DNA of 25,172 nucleotides, taken from NCBI GenBank assembly GCA_021828085.1, contig JAKATE010000009.1, positions 1 to 25,172 of the forward strand, written 5' to 3'. The position numbers and the translations under genes were made by a program. Below the pieces are notes generated by a model that saw only the letters and a list, made by a program, of their open reading frames with translations, was not told the origin of the DNA and did no database searches. The DNA comes from Thermoplasmata archaeon. GTDB taxonomy: Archaea; Thermoplasmatota; Thermoplasmata; Lutacidiplasmatales; UBA184. The number at the start of each line of letters is the position of its first letter. Within the stretch, counting starts at the first letter, position 1. Shown piece by piece: positions 6,033 through 13,016 of the stretch.

Positions 6033-7094
6033 TTGCGCGCTATCGTGAAGACCCAGCGGGGCCCGGGCGGCGAACTCAAGACCGTTCCCGACCCCCGCCC
6101 CGGCCCGCACGACGTCCTGGTGGAAGTGGAGGCGGCCTCCATCTGCGGCACGGACGTGCACCTCTGGGAGTGGAACGAGTGGGCCCAGAACCGGGTGAAG
6201 CGGATCCCCCTCATCCTCGGCCATGAGGTGGCAGGGAAGATCATCGAGCTCGGCCGGGATGTGGAGGGCCACCAGGTGGGGGATCGGGTCTCGGCGGAGA
6301 CGCATATCGTCGACGGCACCTGCTACCAGTGCCGCACCGGGCGGATGCACGTCTGCGAGAACCTGGAGGTCTTCGGGGTCGACCACGACGGCGTCTTCGC
6401 CGAGTACGCCCTCATCCCCCAGCGCAACGCCTGGACGAACGATCCCCATCTGGACCCCGCCCTCGCCTCGATGCAGGAGCCGCTGGGCAACGCCATCCAC
6501 AGTCTCCTCCCTGAGGACACGACCGAGGACCTCGCCGGCAAGGACGTCCTGGTGACGGGATGCGGCCCCATCGGGCTGCTCGCGATCCCGGCGGCGAAGA
6601 TGTTCGGGGCCGCGCGGGTGGTGGCCACCGAGGTGAACCCGCTGAGGATCTCCCTGGCGCGCAAGATGGGGGCCGATGCGGTGTTCGATCCGCGCGAGCT
6701 CGGGACCGGGACCTCGAAGGCGGTGAAGGAGGCCCTCGGGGGGGACGGGGCCGACGTGGCGCTCGAGATGAGCGGCCATCCCACCTCCCTCCAGATCCTG
6801 TTCGATTCGATCAAGCCCGGCGCCCGGGTCTCCCTGCTCGGGCTGTTCAGCCGGCCGGTCCCCTTCGACTTCGACGATGCCGTGATCACCAAGGCGGCGC
6901 GGATCCACGGGATCTACGGCCGCCGGATGTTCGAGACCTGGTACTCCGCCCGGAACCTCCTCGCCCGGGAGTCGTTCCGCGAGAAGATGGCCTCCATCAT
7001 CACCCACCGGCTTCCCATCCCCGAGCTCCCCCGCGCCATGGAGCTCATCCTCTCCCAGCAGACCGGGAAGGTCTCGCTGCGCCCGGAATGGTGA
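6033..7094 (+). CDS. tdh: L-threonine 3-dehydrogenase, zinc-dependent
   Basis: The enzyme oxidises L-threonine to 2-amino-3-ketobutyrate with NAD+. The 353-residue product is a medium-chain zinc alcohol dehydrogenase of normal length. Catalytic zinc residues are C38 (ICGTDVH) and H64-E65 (LGHE). The structural-zinc lobe has C97, C100 and C108, but the first position is D94 rather than Cys. The Rossmann dinucleotide site is VTGCGPIG (about 174-181). The signature GIYGRRMFETWY near the C-terminus is characteristic of threonine dehydrogenases. I chose TTG 6033 because similarity to the family starts at RAIVK and GAGGT precedes it. The kbl gene begins 5 bases after the stop, so both halves of the threonine-to-glycine pathway are co-transcribed. 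Confidence 0.93.
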   Translation: MRAIVKTQRGPGGELKTVPDPRPGPHDVLVEVEAASICGTDVHLWEWNEWAQNRVKRIPLILGHEVAGKIIELGRDVEGHQVGDRVSAETHIVDGTCYQCRTGRMHVCENLEVFGVDHDGVFAEYALIPQRNAWTNDPHLDPALASMQEPLGNAIHSLLPEDTTEDLAGKDVLVTGCGPIGLLAIPAAKMFGAARVVATEVNPLRISLARKMGADAVFDPRELGTGTSKAVKEALGGDGADVALEMSGHPTSLQILFDSIKPGARVSLLGLFSRPVPFDFDDAVITKAARIHGIYGRRMFETWYSARNLLARESFREKMASIITHRLPIPELPRAMELILSQQTGKVSLRPEW

Positions 7095-7099
7095 CCCCC

Positions 7100-8296
7100 A
7101 TGATCCGAGACCCCACCGGCTTCCTGCGCCAGGAGTACCAGGCCCTCGTGGACCAGTCGCTGGACTGGAAGATGCGCGTGCTGAGCGGACCGAGCACTCC
7201 CTGGTGCCAGATCGACGGGAAGCGGCTGCTCATGTTCTGCTCGAACAACTATCTCGGCCTCAGCAACCATCCCCGCCTCAAGGCGGCCGCAGAAGAGGCC
7301 GTCCGGACGCACGGGGTCGGCTCCGGTTCGGTCCGTCCCATCGCCGGGACCATGGACCTCCACCTGGAGCTCGAACGGCGCCTGGCGAAGTTCAAGGGGG
7401 CCGAGGCCTCGCTGGTCTTCCAGACCGGCTTCGCGACGAACGCCGGCCTCCTCCCCCAACTCGCCGGCGAGGGGGACCTCATCATCAGCGACGAGCTCAA
7501 CCACGGCAGCATCATCGACGGGGTCCGGCTCTCCCGCGCGGACAAGGCGGTCTACAAGCACGCCGATGTGGAGGACCTCACCCGGGTCCTCGCCCACGCG
7601 GAGGAGCACTCTCCCTCCTACCGGCGACTGCTCGTCATCACCGACGGGGTCTTCTCCATGGACGGGGACATCGCCCCGCTGGACCGGATCGCGAAGGTCG
7701 CCAAGGACCACGGCGCCATGGTCTACGTCGACGACGCCCATGGCGAGGGGGTCCTGGGGGAGGGAGGACGGGGGATCCTCTCCCACTTCCACCTCTCGCG
7801 GAGCGACGTGCAGGTCGAGATGGGGACCTTCTCCAAGGCCTTCGGGGTGGTCGGCGGACATGTCTCGGGCTCCCAGGACCTGGTGAACTTCGCCTTCAAC
7901 AAGTCGCGTACCTGGCTTCTGAGCGGCTCCCATCCCCCGCCGGTGGCCGCCGCCTGCCTCGCGGCGGTGGACGTCCTCGAGCAGGAGCCCCAGCACGTCG
8001 CCCGGCTCTGGGAGCTGACCCGCCGGTTCAAGCGTTCCATGAAGGACCTGGGGTTCAACATCGGGCGGAGCGAGACCCCCATCACCCCGGTGATCGTCGG
8101 GGAGAGCCGTCGGGCGAAGGAGCTCAGCGACCGCCTGATGGAGCTCGGGGTCTTCGCCCTCCCCATCGTCTTCCCCATGGTGGCGAAGGACCAGGCGCGC
8201 ATCCGCACCATCATGAACGCCGCCCTGACCGACGAGGACGTGGCCTTCGCCCAGGGGGCCTTCGAGAAGGCCGGGCGAGAGCTCAAGATCCTCTGA
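7100..8296 (+). CDS. kbl: 2-amino-3-ketobutyrate CoA ligase (glycine C-acetyltransferase)
   Basis: This PLP enzyme splits 2-amino-3-ketobutyrate with CoA to glycine and acetyl-CoA, completing threonine breakdown begun by the gene just upstream. The product has 398 residues, the usual length for the alpha-oxoamine synthase family. Visible features are CSNNYLGLSNHP (47-58), the GSGSVRPIAGT substrate loop (74-84), DELNHGSIIDG (131-141), VDDAHGEGVLG (210-220) with the PLP-ring Asp/His, and the Schiff-base lysine K246 in GTFSKAFG. The other family members (8-amino-7-oxononanoate synthase, serine palmitoyltransferase) are possible on fold alone, but the neighbouring tdh makes Kbl the best call. Expression is probably coupled to tdh. 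Confidence 0.93.
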   Translation: MIRDPTGFLRQEYQALVDQSLDWKMRVLSGPSTPWCQIDGKRLLMFCSNNYLGLSNHPRLKAAAEEAVRTHGVGSGSVRPIAGTMDLHLELERRLAKFKGAEASLVFQTGFATNAGLLPQLAGEGDLIISDELNHGSIIDGVRLSRADKAVYKHADVEDLTRVLAHAEEHSPSYRRLLVITDGVFSMDGDIAPLDRIAKVAKDHGAMVYVDDAHGEGVLGEGGRGILSHFHLSRSDVQVEMGTFSKAFGVVGGHVSGSQDLVNFAFNKSRTWLLSGSHPPPVAAACLAAVDVLEQEPQHVARLWELTRRFKRSMKDLGFNIGRSETPITPVIVGESRRAKELSDRLMELGVFALPIVFPMVAKDQARIRTIMNAALTDEDVAFAQGAFEKAGRELKIL

Positions 8297-8317
8297 GGTC
8301 CGCGGGCCGGTCGGCGG

Positions 8318-8337
8318 GGCCCGCCGGGCGGCGGGCC
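8318..8337 (+). terminator. GC hairpin after kbl
   Basis: An 8-bp perfect stem (GGCCCGCC with GGCGGGCC) around a GGGC loop lies 22 bases after the kbl stop. It is likely the end of the tdh-kbl transcript, judged by position only. Confidence 0.45.
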
Positions 8338-8397
8338 GCCTCAACGCTCAAGTAGCCCCGGGCCGGATGGCCCGCCGCCGCACGCGCGGAGGTTGGA

Positions 8398-9480
8398 TTG
8401 CCGTCGGATCCCGGGTTCCGGACGCTCTCCGGTCTCCACTCGGCCGCCGAGCGCGCCCTCCCCGCCTCCATTCGGGCCTACGTGGACGGCGGCGCCGGGG
8501 AGGAGCGGACCCTGCGCGCCAACCGGAGGGCCTTCGAGGACCGGCGCCTGTTCCCCCGTGCCCTCGTCAACGTCGAGCGGATCGAGACCCGGACCCACTT
8601 CCTCGGCGAGGAGCAGGGCGTCCCTTTCTTCATCGCCCCCACGGCCTACCAGGCGCTCGTCCATCCCGAGGGGGAGTCGGGCATGGCCCGCGCTGCTGCG
8701 GCCGAGGGGGTGCTCTACACGGCGAGCACCATGTCGAACCAGTCGATGGAGTTGGTGGCGAAGGCTGCCTCGGGGGCCCCGCGCTGGTTCCAGCTCTACG
8801 TCCAGCCCGACCCCGCCCGCACCTCCTCGCTCGTCGAGCGGGCGCGCGCGGCCGGCTACCGGGCTCTGGTGCTTACGGTAGATGCTCCAATCCTGGGGGA
8901 CCGGGACCGCCAGGAGGAAGCCGGTTTCACCCTCGATCCGGCCATGCCCCTGGGGAACCTCGACCCGGGGAGCTACGCGGAGGGGAAGGACCCCCTCCCA
9001 CAGAAGAGCTACGCCCGAGGGCGGATCACCGCGGACTTCGTCTGGGAGTCGCTCGAGCGCCTCTGCCGCTCCGCCGGTCTCCCCGTGCTCGTGAAGGGGG
9101 TGATCTCCCCCGAGGATGCCCGCCGGGCCCTCGCCTCCGGGGCGCGGGGGGTGGTCGTCTCCAACCACGGGGGTCGGCAACTCGACGGGGCTCCGGCCAC
9201 CCTGGAGGCGCTTCCGGGCGTGGTTCAGGCCGTGGGGGACCGGGGCGAAGTGTACCTCGACGGCGGGGTCCGCCGGGGGGCGGACATCCTGGTCGCCCTC
9301 GCCCTCGGGGCGAGGGGGGTGGGCCTGGGGCGTCCGTCCCTCTGGGCGCTCGCCGCCGGAGGGGAGGCGGGGGTCCGCCGCTGGCTCGCCCTGCTCCGGG
9401 AGGACCTGCGGACGGCCTTGGCCCTCACGGGCTGCCGCGCGATCCCCGAGATCCGGCGGGACATCCTCTTCCCCGGCTGA
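8398..9480 (+). CDS. FMN-dependent 2-hydroxyacid oxidase/dehydrogenase
   Basis: The 360-residue protein is a TIM-barrel flavoenzyme of the glycolate oxidase / L-lactate dehydrogenase family, which oxidises (S)-2-hydroxyacids to 2-oxoacids. Conserved residues are present: Y28 (RAYVDGGAGEE), the FMN loop around PTAYQALVHPEGE (81-93), Y134 (FQLYVQ), the segment TVDAPILGDRDR (160-171), K233 (VLVKG), and the active-site SNHGGRQLD with H257 and R260. DGGVRRGADI (288-297) and GLGRP bind the FMN phosphate. Substrate (lactate, glycolate or a longer acid) cannot be read from sequence, and type 2 isopentenyl diphosphate isomerase is unlikely because of the SNHGGRQLD motif. Start is a TTG behind GGAGG (8388-8392). 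Confidence 0.88.
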   Translation: MPSDPGFRTLSGLHSAAERALPASIRAYVDGGAGEERTLRANRRAFEDRRLFPRALVNVERIETRTHFLGEEQGVPFFIAPTAYQALVHPEGESGMARAAAAEGVLYTASTMSNQSMELVAKAASGAPRWFQLYVQPDPARTSSLVERARAAGYRALVLTVDAPILGDRDRQEEAGFTLDPAMPLGNLDPGSYAEGKDPLPQKSYARGRITADFVWESLERLCRSAGLPVLVKGVISPEDARRALASGARGVVVSNHGGRQLDGAPATLEALPGVVQAVGDRGEVYLDGGVRRGADILVALALGARGVGLGRPSLWALAAGGEAGVRRWLALLREDLRTALALTGCRAIPEIRRDILFPG

Positions 9481-9481
9481 G

Positions 9482-9589
9482 TCCCGGCTGCCTGATTTGA
9501 ACAGGCGACCTGAGGATGTCTGCGGGGACCGTCGGACGGACCGACGGACCGGACTACAGTCCCCCGCTCTACCCCTGAGCTAAGCCGGG
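9482..9589 (-). tRNA. tRNA-Tyr (anticodon GUA) with intron
   Basis: Read on the minus strand, the acceptor stem is CCCGGCT with AGCCGGG (9583-9589 and 9483-9489). The D arm is GCTC/GAGC, the anticodon stem GGGGA/TCCTC (one G-U pair), the loop CTGTAG plus A with anticodon GTA, and the T arm GCCTG-TTCAAAT-CAGGC. The discriminator is A (9482), and CCA is not encoded. Removing the 36-base intron leaves a 72-base class I tRNA with a 5-base variable loop. Without the intron assignment the variable region would be too long for an archaeal tRNA-Tyr. It lies 22 bases downstream of adk on the same strand. Confidence 0.93.
9518..9553 (-). other. Archaeal tRNA intron (bulge-helix-bulge) in tRNA-Tyr
   Basis: The intron sits between positions 37 and 38, the canonical archaeal site. 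CTGT of the anticodon loop can pair with GCAG near the intron's 3' end to form the 4-bp central helix. The flanking 3-base bulges are AG^T and AC^A, with cleavage after the second base of each, as the archaeal splicing endonuclease requires. The intron contains its own perfect 7-bp hairpin, CCGTCGG/CCGACGG. Confidence 0.88.
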
Positions 9590-9611
9590 ACGTCGAGTCG
9601 AACAGACCGGC

Positions 9612-10268
9612 CTACAAAGCCTCTTCGTGGCGACCGACCGGGAGGGAGAGGACCTCGTCGAGCCGCCGGGAGACCTCCTCGATGGTCCCCACCGCCGAGA
9701 TCCGCCGGAGCGCCCCGTGCCGCTCGTAGTACTGGAGGACGGGTACGGTCTCCTTCTGGTAGACCTCGAGGCGCACGCGCACCGCCCCCTCCGTGTCATC
9801 GGGCCGCTGCACGAGCGGCGTGCCGTCGTCGTCGCAGATCCCCTCCTGGCGGGGCGGCTGGGTGACCCGGTTGTAGATCCTTCCGCACTTCGGGCAGGTG
9901 CGCCGCTCGGTCAGCCGCTGCGTCAGCTCCTCCCGGGGGATCTCCAGGTAGATCACGTGGTCGGGCGGGGCGAGACGGAGAAGGGCCTCCGCCTGCGCCA
10001 CCGTCCGCGGGAAACCGTCGAGCAGGAACCCCGGCGCCGCGTCGGGGAGCTGGATCCTCTCCTCGAGCATCTCGAGCACCAGCGCGTCCGGGACCAGTTG
10101 CCCGGCCTTCATGAACCCCTGGGCGCGCAGCCCGAGCGGGGTCATGTCCTTCACCGCGCGCCGGAGCATGTCCCCCGTGGAGAGGTGGGGGATGGCCAGC
10201 CGCGCCGAGAGGAGCTTCGCCTGCGTGCCCTTGCCGGCCCCCGGGGGGCCGAGCAGGGAGAGCTTCAC
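9612..10268 (-). CDS. adk: Adenylate kinase (long form with zinc LID)
   Basis: The enzyme interconverts AMP and ATP with two ADP. The 218-residue product is of the long, bacterial-like type, not the short AdkA type found in many archaea. The P-loop is GPPGAGKGT (7-15); STGDMLR (30-36) and LDGFPRT (83-89) form the AMP site. The LID (about 122-160) contains C125-x2-C128 and C145-x2-D148, a known variant zinc site with Asp as fourth ligand. Start is GTG at 10268, about 24 bases from a TATA-like GATTAGGA on the minus strand, implying a leaderless transcript. It follows pyrH by 63 bases, so nucleotide monophosphate kinases are clustered. Confidence 0.95.
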   Translation of the reverse strand: MKLSLLGPPGAGKGTQAKLLSARLAIPHLSTGDMLRRAVKDMTPLGLRAQGFMKAGQLVPDALVLEMLEERIQLPDAAPGFLLDGFPRTVAQAEALLRLAPPDHVIYLEIPREELTQRLTERRTCPKCGRIYNRVTQPPRQEGICDDDGTPLVQRPDDTEGAVRVRLEVYQKETVPVLQYYERHGALRRISAVGTIEEVSRRLDEVLSLPVGRHEEAL

Positions 10269-10287
10269 GGTCCCCCTGCGAAGCTCT

Positions 10288-10295
10288 TCCTAATC
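10288..10295 (-). promoter_or_regulatory. TATA-like box for adk
   Basis: On the minus strand the sequence is GATTAGGA, centred about 24 bases before the GTG start of adk. It suggests adk can be transcribed separately from pyrH. Confidence 0.45.
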
Positions 10296-10331
10296 AACCT
10301 TGCTCCGGCCCCGGGGCCCTTCCGGTCCCGC

Positions 10332-11045
10332 CTAGGCGTCCGAAGGAGGGATCACCAGGCTCCCTTGGAAGACCCGGCCGAGCAGGGCGTTCTTGAGCTC
10401 GCCGAGGTCGCGGCCGTCGACCACTGCGAGCGGGATGCGGGCGTGCGCCAGCCGTTCGACCCCGACGCGGTCGAAGATGGCCTCCTGGCCGGCTCTCCCG
10501 TCGGTCCCGGCCTCCACCAGGGAGCGGAACTGCTCGAAGGGTAGGCTCCGCAGGCGCTTCGCTTCCGGGTCCTTCGCCGGGTCGCGGTCGAAGATCCCTC
10601 CCGCCCGGGTCGCGTTCACGAGCCGCTCAGCGTGCAGGCGCTCCGCGAGCTGGGCGGCGACGGCGTCGGTGGAATGGCCGGGCTCGGTCCCTCCGAGCAC
10701 GAGGAGGGGCCAGCGCGCCGCCTCCTCGGCGGCCTCCCGGACCGTCAGGAGCGGCGCGGGGGGACAGGCGGGGGCGAGGAGGCCCGCGAGGAGCCGGGCG
10801 TGCAGCCTCGTCACGTCGATCCCCAGCTCATCGAGCTCCCGCTCGGCGAGCCCGAGCGCCCGTCCGAGGCGGATGTACTCCCGGGCGGTCCGGCCCCCTC
10901 CGACGACGACCGCGAGAGGCTGGGACTCCGCCACCTCTCGGAGCATCGCGGAGAGTGCGCGCAAGTACTCGACGTCCTGTTCGCCGGTGAGGAAGACCGA
11001 GCCTCCGAGCGAGAGGACCACTTCCCGCGCGTTCCGGGCCGGCAC
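10332..11045 (-). CDS. pyrH: Archaeal-type UMP kinase
   Basis: The enzyme phosphorylates UMP to UDP in pyrimidine nucleotide synthesis. The 237-residue product belongs to the amino-acid-kinase fold. VVLSLGGSVF (9-18), VVVGGGRTAREYI (46-58), and ELDELGIDVTRLHARLL (70-86) are typical of archaeal UMP kinases, as is the phosphate/nucleotide segment LVLGGTEPGHSTDAVAA (114-130) followed by NATRAGGIFDRDP. The product is the length expected of the archaeal form and lacks the extra features of isopentenyl phosphate kinase. The start is a GTG with a TATA box (11070-11077) about 28 bases upstream. It heads a probable minus-strand unit, pyrH-adk-tRNA-Tyr. Confidence 0.92.
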   Translation of the reverse strand: MPARNAREVVLSLGGSVFLTGEQDVEYLRALSAMLREVAESQPLAVVVGGGRTAREYIRLGRALGLAERELDELGIDVTRLHARLLAGLLAPACPPAPLLTVREAAEEAARWPLLVLGGTEPGHSTDAVAAQLAERLHAERLVNATRAGGIFDRDPAKDPEAKRLRSLPFEQFRSLVEAGTDGRAGQEAIFDRVGVERLAHARIPLAVVDGRDLGELKNALLGRVFQGSLVIPPSDA

Positions 11046-11069
11046 GGGCTCCCCAGGGAGGTCACGGGA

Positions 11070-11077
11070 GATAATCC
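11070..11077 (-). promoter_or_regulatory. TATA box for pyrH
   Basis: On the minus strand GGATTATC lies about 28 bases before the pyrH GTG, the spacing of a leaderless archaeal promoter. Confidence 0.5.
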
Positions 11078-11152
11078 CTGCTCCCTCGCGAGGGCCTTTC
11101 CGGGGGACGGAGCCGAAAGGGGAAAACCCTCTGTCCCCTGCCCGGTCCCCGC

Positions 11153-12115
11153 ATGCACGGGCTCAGGGCCGGGGTCGGCTGGGACCTGGGGGGCACCAAG
11201 CTCGATGGCGTCTGGGTCGACTCCCGGGGACGGATCCGGGGGTCCGAGATCCAGGAGCTTCCGCTGGACCGCTCGCTCGGCGGGCTCGGGGCCTTCTTCG
11301 AGGAGCTCGACGCGAAGCTGGTCGGCCCCCGGCTCCGCCCGAGGGTCTCCGGCCTCTCCGTGGCCGCGGTCGTGGAAGGCCCGGAAGCGAAGGCGACGCA
11401 CGCTCCGAACCTTCCGGCGCTCCGGGGAAGGGCGCTGGTCCCGTGGCTCGAGCGACGCCTGGGCCGGCGCTTCGTCGTCGTGAACGACGCGAACGCGGGG
11501 GCGGAGGTCGAGCGGCGGCTGGGCCGAGGGGAGGGGGATTTCCTTTACGTGATCCTCGGGACGGGGATCGGGGGGGCCTGGGTCCTTGACGGGAAGGTGT
11601 ACCCCGGGCGGTACGGCTCTGCCGGGGAGATCGGCCACGTCTACGCCGGCCCACCGGACCGGCCGTGCGGGTGCGGGCTCCGCGGCTGCTTGGAGACCCA
11701 GGCCGGGGGTCGGGGGCTGGGGGAGATCGCCACCGAGGCCCTCGGCCCCCGCCGATCCCGGGCGGGGGGGAGGGCCGACCGGCCCTGGACCGCCAAGGAG
11801 CTCCTCCTTCTCGCCGAGGAGGGACACCCCCGGGCCCGGGTCCTGCGCGACAAGGCCGGAGGCGTCCTGGGGCGCGCGCTCGCTTCCCTGATGAACGCGA
11901 CGGGGGTCGAGCGGGTGGTCATCGACGGGCGCCTCCTCGTCGGCGCTCCCGGCTACGCCCGGGCGATCCAGAGGGCCTGGAGCGAGCAGCTCATCGCCCC
12001 GCTCGCGGGTCGGGCCCGGTGGATGCGGGCCCGGCCCTTTCCCCACCGGATGGCCTACGGCGCCTGGTCCCTCGCGCAGCCCGATGCCCCCCGCCCGGCC
12101 GGTTCGCCAGGGTAA
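11153..12115 (+). CDS. ROK-family sugar kinase (glucokinase-like)
   Basis: The 320-residue protein is an ATP-dependent hexokinase of the ROK family. GWDLGGTKLDGV (9-20) binds ATP phosphate; N111-D112 in VVNDANAGAEVE supplies the catalytic base; LGTGIGGAWVLDG (135-147) is the second phosphate loop. The ROK zinc motif is complete: E159-I-GH162, then C172, C174 and C179 (PCGCGLRGCLE). Substrate is probably glucose or another hexose, but the ROK family also holds fructokinases, N-acetylmannosamine kinases and repressors; no DNA-binding domain is present, so it is an enzyme. The rpiA start lies 28 bases after the stop, hinting at joint expression in sugar-phosphate metabolism. Confidence 0.88.
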   Translation: MHGLRAGVGWDLGGTKLDGVWVDSRGRIRGSEIQELPLDRSLGGLGAFFEELDAKLVGPRLRPRVSGLSVAAVVEGPEAKATHAPNLPALRGRALVPWLERRLGRRFVVVNDANAGAEVERRLGRGEGDFLYVILGTGIGGAWVLDGKVYPGRYGSAGEIGHVYAGPPDRPCGCGLRGCLETQAGGRGLGEIATEALGPRRSRAGGRADRPWTAKELLLLAEEGHPRARVLRDKAGGVLGRALASLMNATGVERVVIDGRLLVGAPGYARAIQRAWSEQLIAPLAGRARWMRARPFPHRMAYGAWSLAQPDAPRPAGSPG

Positions 12116-12118
12116 AAG
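12111..12118 (+). promoter_or_regulatory. TATA-like box for rpiA
   Basis: GGTAAAAG overlaps the end of the ROK kinase gene and is centred about 30 bases before the ATG at 12144, supporting that start and a nearly leaderless message. Confidence 0.5.
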
Positions 12119-12143
12119 GGGACCGCGGTCCATCCCCTGGGCG

Positions 12144-12839
12144 ATGGGCCCCACCGAGCAGGACCGGGAGAAGCAGGCGGCCGCCACGCACGCGGTCCAA
12201 GGGGTGCGGGAGGGGATGGCGCTCGCCCTCGGCAGCGGCTCCACGGTCGAGATGGCCGCCCGGGCCCTTGCCGAGAGGTTCCCGCGGGGGACGGGGCTTC
12301 GCCTCGCGGTCGCGTCGGAGGGGATGGAGTCCCGGATGCGCTCGCTGGGGCTCCCGTTGACCCCGCTCTCCGAGATCGACCGGTTCGACCTCATGCTGGA
12401 CGGCGCGGACGAGGTGGACCCCGAGCTCGACCTGCTCAAGGGCGGGGGATGGGCGCTCTTCCGGGAGAAGCTCCTCGCCCGGATGAGCCGCTCGCTCGAG
12501 ATCATGGTCGACCGCTCCAAGCTCGTCGACCACATCGGCCGCGACCATCCCCTGCCGCTGGAGATCGTCCCGTTCGCCCGCCCCTACGTGCTCCGGGAGC
12601 TCTCCCGGCGGGGATTGGAGGGGCACCTCCGGAGGAGGCCGGACGGCACGGACCGCACCGACAACGGCAACGAGATCCTGGACGTGAAGTTGCCCGGCCC
12701 GTCGCTCTCCCTTTCCGCGCTCGACCAGGAGCTCCGGACGGTCCCCGGGGTCGTCGAGACCGGGCTCTTCCTGGGGATGGCGGCCCGGGTCTACGTGGGT
12801 CTCCCCTCGGGAAAGGTGGAGGTCCGGCAGCGGCCGTGA
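12144..12839 (+). CDS. rpiA: Ribose-5-phosphate isomerase A
   Basis: It interconverts ribose 5-phosphate and ribulose 5-phosphate, supplying ribose for nucleotides. The product from 12144 has 231 residues, the normal RpiA length. The phosphate loop is LGSGST (29-34), followed by ASEGM, the catalytic DGADEVD (86-92), KGGGWALFREK (99-109) with the catalytic Glu at 108, and VDRSKLVDHIG. In place of the usual GNxxxD near residue 170 is DNGNEILDVK, which fits. An in-frame ATG at 12084 would overlap the ROK kinase gene; I preferred 12144 because it has a TATA box at the right distance and family similarity starts shortly after it. Confidence 0.93.
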   Translation: MGPTEQDREKQAAATHAVQGVREGMALALGSGSTVEMAARALAERFPRGTGLRLAVASEGMESRMRSLGLPLTPLSEIDRFDLMLDGADEVDPELDLLKGGGWALFREKLLARMSRSLEIMVDRSKLVDHIGRDHPLPLEIVPFARPYVLRELSRRGLEGHLRRRPDGTDRTDNGNEILDVKLPGPSLSLSALDQELRTVPGVVETGLFLGMAARVYVGLPSGKVEVRQRP

Positions 12840-12979
12840 TCCTTTGCGTCGGTCAGGACGCGCGCCTTCCGGGGCGCTGAGAGTCGGCTCCTACGGGAGG
12901 GGAACCGGGACGGGAACTCGGCTCGGGGGATGGGCGCATCCCTCCCGGGACGAGGCAGAGGCCGGACGTCACCAGCAGG

Positions 12980-12987
12980 CTTTATCC
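12980..12987 (+). promoter_or_regulatory. TATA box for the crotonase-oxygenase unit
   Basis: CTTTATCC lies about 33 bases ahead of the ATG at 13017. The space between rpiA and this box also holds a small hairpin, GGGATG-GGCG-CATCCC (12927-12942). Confidence 0.55.
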
Positions 12988-13016
12988 TACGCGCCCTCCT
13001 CGCATCCTCACGGTCC

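Larger units (their letters stand above)
5726..6214 (+). repeat. Right copy of the ~489-base imperfect direct repeat
   Basis: It aligns to 3546-4034 without gaps at offset 2180. It carries the remnant 3' end of the transporter, the spacer with a good TATA-like box, and the real start of tdh. Homology begins suddenly at GCGGTCTTCCCCTCC, with unrelated sequence to its left. Confidence 0.9.

Noticed and set aside
10332..11045. Isopentenyl phosphate kinase or acetylglutamate kinase
   Set aside because: GGTEPGHSTDAVAA and DELGIDVTRLHA are UMP-kinase signatures, and the product has the usual length of archaeal PyrH.
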